From positions 30,194,001 to 30,258,000 of the forward strand of contig OZ231126.1 in NCBI GenBank assembly GCA_965153355.1: a stretch of 64,000 bases of DNA, given 5' to 3'. Of the stretch, positions 61,540 through 64,000 are shown piece after piece. The translations under genes and the position numbers were made by a program. Under the pieces are notes generated by a model, which had not been told where the DNA came from, made no database searches, and saw only the letters and a program-made list of their open reading frames with translations. The number at the start of each line of letters is the position of its first letter. The first letter of the stretch is position 1. Source of the stretch: Flaccisagitta enflata. Its lineage: Eukaryota > Chaetognatha > Sagittoidea > Aphragmophora.

Positions 61540-62147
61540 GCCAAACCTATTCTTTAGTCTATATGCTTCCATTCAATCGACCATAAGATCCTATCTTGAC
61601 CGGAAGTAGGTGCCCACTATGTAATCGCCCGGACTCTGGCTCTGGCAGCTAAGATGGCAAATTTGGTCAAAATTAAAAAATGAAAAAAATTATGAAATAA
61701 ATTGGAGATGAAGTTGATTTTTATGGAAGGGATAACGCAGCTAGCTGAAGATATGCATGTGAGGGATTTTTGGCAATTAGGGGCTGGGGGGGGGTTAAAA
61801 TTGAGTTACGAGGCTCAATTTGCTTAAAACTTAGGGGGTCAGTGATCTTATTTATTTTTTTAAGCACTGATCACCAAAACATTAAGACAATATAATTGTT
61901 GAAATATGTAGAGGAGACCATGAGGTTTCATAATCAGGTTCCTCATATTGGGATGTTTCTTAGTTTTTTGTCTATACTACATACTATAAAACGTTTTTTA
62001 AAAATCAATGAGCAACTTCCCATTATAATCCTATGAGGGGGAAAAGCAAAAATTTCAATTTTTTTTTTTTTTTTAGCTATGATCACCAAAACATTAAGAA
62101 CATTTTTTTTAGCAATTATTACTCTTTAGTGATGGTCTATTTCATGA
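61540..62147. other. AT-rich intronic spacer
   Basis: No exon of MCM3 seen on the minus strand and no clear repeat. A ten-base poly-G run lies at 61785-61794. Confidence 0.35.
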
Positions 62148-63051
62148 CTGGTTTCATATAGTAACAGACTAAATTGAAAACCCTAAAACAATTTGTTTCT
62201 TTTTTTTATGTAAAGGTAGTTTCAGAAGATATTCACAACTGAAGATTTTGCTGATCCATATTTGCCTTACGGGCCCGGGCCTAGCCTCTCGGCTACTCCT
62301 AAACTTGGTGCCATATTCAGCCATTTTTAGTGATAATAGATATTCTTGTAATAATCACTTAGAGTTAACTCACATTTGTTAAGAGGGCCTTGAACAAAAA
62401 CACTTTTGGGCCTAGTAGTACTGTACCCTGGGTACAGCATGTAAATTTAAAAAATGAAAAATATTCTATGTTTGTGTTCAATCATAATAAATATGACTCA
62501 ACTCCTTAGTGCCCATATAAATGGCCAAAATGAGTGGTAAGGCTATTTTAACAATTTTGACCAAAAATGCCAAAATCCTCCAACATTGGCTCTACCACCC
62601 ATTTTTGGTCCTTTATATGGGCACTAAGGAGTTGAGGTCCCATATTTTTTATTCTTGAATATAAAAAGCACAAACATAGAAGAATACTAACTTTTTTTTC
62701 AAAATTTCTATACTTCAGGTACTCCCGGCACTTAGCACTTCCTAGGGGTAAAACCTGTGAATGATTTTTTTGGTTCAATTTTTCCTAATAGATTCTTTGG
62801 GCTAATACAAGAAGATTGACACCAAGATTGTCCTTTTACTATAAAAAATAGCTGAGATATAGCTTTTCAAAGTTCTGGGGGTACCCGGGGGGTCCAAAAT
62901 TTCAAGCCCCCCTAAAACCCAAAATATGGGTCCGAGAGCGAAAATCTTTGGGATTCTTGAATATCTCCCCGAGGGCTACCTTTACACCAAAAATGAGCAA
63001 ATTCTATTTTTTTAGGGTTTTCAGTTTGGGTGATCTGTCATGAAACCACCC
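62148..63051. mobile_element. ~904-bp relative of the 57314 MITE, with a nested foldback
   Basis: The right end (AGGGTTTTCAGTTTGGGTGA...GAAACCACCC) is nearly identical to the 57314 element. The left end (GTTTCAT...AACAGACTAAATTGAAAACC) is more diverged. Inside, 62465-62530 (ACTCAACTCCTTAGTGCCCA) is mirrored at 62585-62640, a second foldback. The 325-bp copy may be an internally deleted form. Confidence 0.68.
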
Positions 63052-63394
63052 TATAATGGTACAACTCGCCAATTTGGAGTAATAGCACCTTGCTATATTA
63101 CCAACTCTCAGAAAGAGGATTCTAGATAAGCTCTGTTGTAAATTTTCCTCTTTAAGCCACGTTCTGTTGATATATTGTTTACAATTCAAACCTATTCTTT
63201 TTGACAGTAGATAAAAAGAATGTGCATTGATAAAATTCCCTTTCATTTGATATGTTGCACTATATGGTTTTGATTGAAAATTGAATTTTCATATTCTAGG
63301 CCACCTATGTAATTGTTAATAATAAAGGTGGCTAATCGCCGTAGGAAAAAGAGTGAATGCTGAGAAAAAGAGTTATGACGCCGGGATTGCGGAC

Positions 63395-63545
63395 AGGGCA
63401 TCTAACTCCCCCATCCACATCCTAACCCCACACACAAGCATCTAGACCGCTTGTTTTTCGACTTTTCCACTTGGACGGACAGACGGACCGACAGAGCAAT
63501 AGATGGACTGACAGACTGACGGACAATGCCTTTCATAGAGTCCAG
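63395..63545 (-). mobile_element. HINE-like repeat, diverged copy
   Basis: On the minus strand: ACTCTATGAAAGGCATTGTC, then GTCAGTCTGTCAGTCCATCT tetramers, followed by the CTAACCCCACACACAAGC block seen in other copies. Confidence 0.5.
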
Positions 63546-63599
63546 AGTCAAAATGAGAGAAAGACTGCACTGCCAGGATGCTCAATCATAACCATTTCA

Positions 63600-64000
63600 A
63601 AGTTCAAATAGCCTTCAACTAACTTGATTCCTTGTTTTTGGGATAAATGCAAAAAATGCGAAAAAACATAAAAAGATTTATAAAATCATAGCTCCAAAAC
63701 TATCAATCGCACAGAATTCTGCTGGCGTCATCTGAAAGAGGAGTTCATTAGCTCTTTCTAGCTATCAATTTCATGCAGAGTACCATTTGGACCCAAAGCT
63801 TATCAATCTCTCAAACGCTTTTCATGGAAAAAAAGGAAACTTTTCTTCGCGGAAATCAAAAAGTCTTCGAATCTTCGAATCTTGACTTTTTTCCAAATAA
63901 TGGTGGCTTAAGAAATGAAAATGTTATTTCTTTTTAAAACCCTATAGTGCGACCTATCAAATGAAAGAAAATTAGATCAGGATTAACAATATGCTGTCAA
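63600..64000. other. AT-rich sequence with a dispersed repeat at its end
   Basis: 63903-63990 (TGGTGGCTTAAGAAATGAAA...GCGACCTATCAAATGAAAGA) resembles 15667-15770 inside the 635-bp element. No exon recognised. Confidence 0.5.

Overview
This window is nuclear DNA of a eukaryote, almost certainly an animal. It carries spliced genes with GT..AG introns, an ISWI-type remodeller whose HAND-SANT-SLIDE region reads like animal SMARCA5, an animal-like MCM3 and a CR1-like LINE. Coding exons are CpG-rich and stand out from AT-rich introns and spacers. The species cannot be told from the sequence. The non-coding part is packed with long (GA)n/(CT)n, (GT)n, (GACA)n and (GAAA)n arrays and many inverted-repeat elements, which would fit a repeat-rich invertebrate.

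Layout. Positions 1-3120 hold the 3' end of a single-pass membrane-protein gene (+). Positions 3300-5365 hold small MITEs and a 324-bp satellite array. Positions 5600-8640 hold microsatellites and a 961-bp TIR element. Positions 9274-13092 are the first three coding exons of MCM3 (+), with a LINE reversed in intron 2. From 13093 to 39018 there are about 26 kb with no gene that I can see, only nested DNA elements, minisatellites and microsatellites. Positions 39019-39051 are an assembly gap (33 N). From 39244 to 55437 lies ISWI/SMARCA5 (-): 15 coding exons, with the last ones missing at the gap. From 56591 to 59866 lie the last two coding exons of MCM3 (-). Positions 59867-64000 are MCM3 intron and repeats.

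The main structural result is that MCM3 appears in two complementary, non-overlapping pieces on opposite strands. Residues 1-312 lie on + left of the gap. The C-terminal 377 residues lie on - right of the gap. The AAA+ core between them (Walker A, Walker B, sensor 1) is not found here. ISWI also loses its 3' end exactly at the gap. Flipping the right-hand contig would give one 5'-to-3' MCM3 followed head-to-tail by ISWI, so a misoriented contig is the simplest explanation.

The most interesting non-coding signals are: a dispersed family with a palindromic head and a GTCC/GTCG core, resembling Helentron-associated (DINE/pearl-type) elements; a 4.5-kb plus 1.6-kb pair of abutting TIR elements inside an ISWI intron, one carrying a degenerate array of hairpin-containing units; twin 1.2/1.4-kb elements with a 22-bp minisatellite, one on each side of an MCM3 exon; a 78-bp in-frame tandem duplication of ISWI exon 11 whose second copy supplies the splice donor; and several levels of nested foldback elements. 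I did not find a defined new enzymatic system. Exons were assembled by eye from splice signals, reading phase and family similarity.
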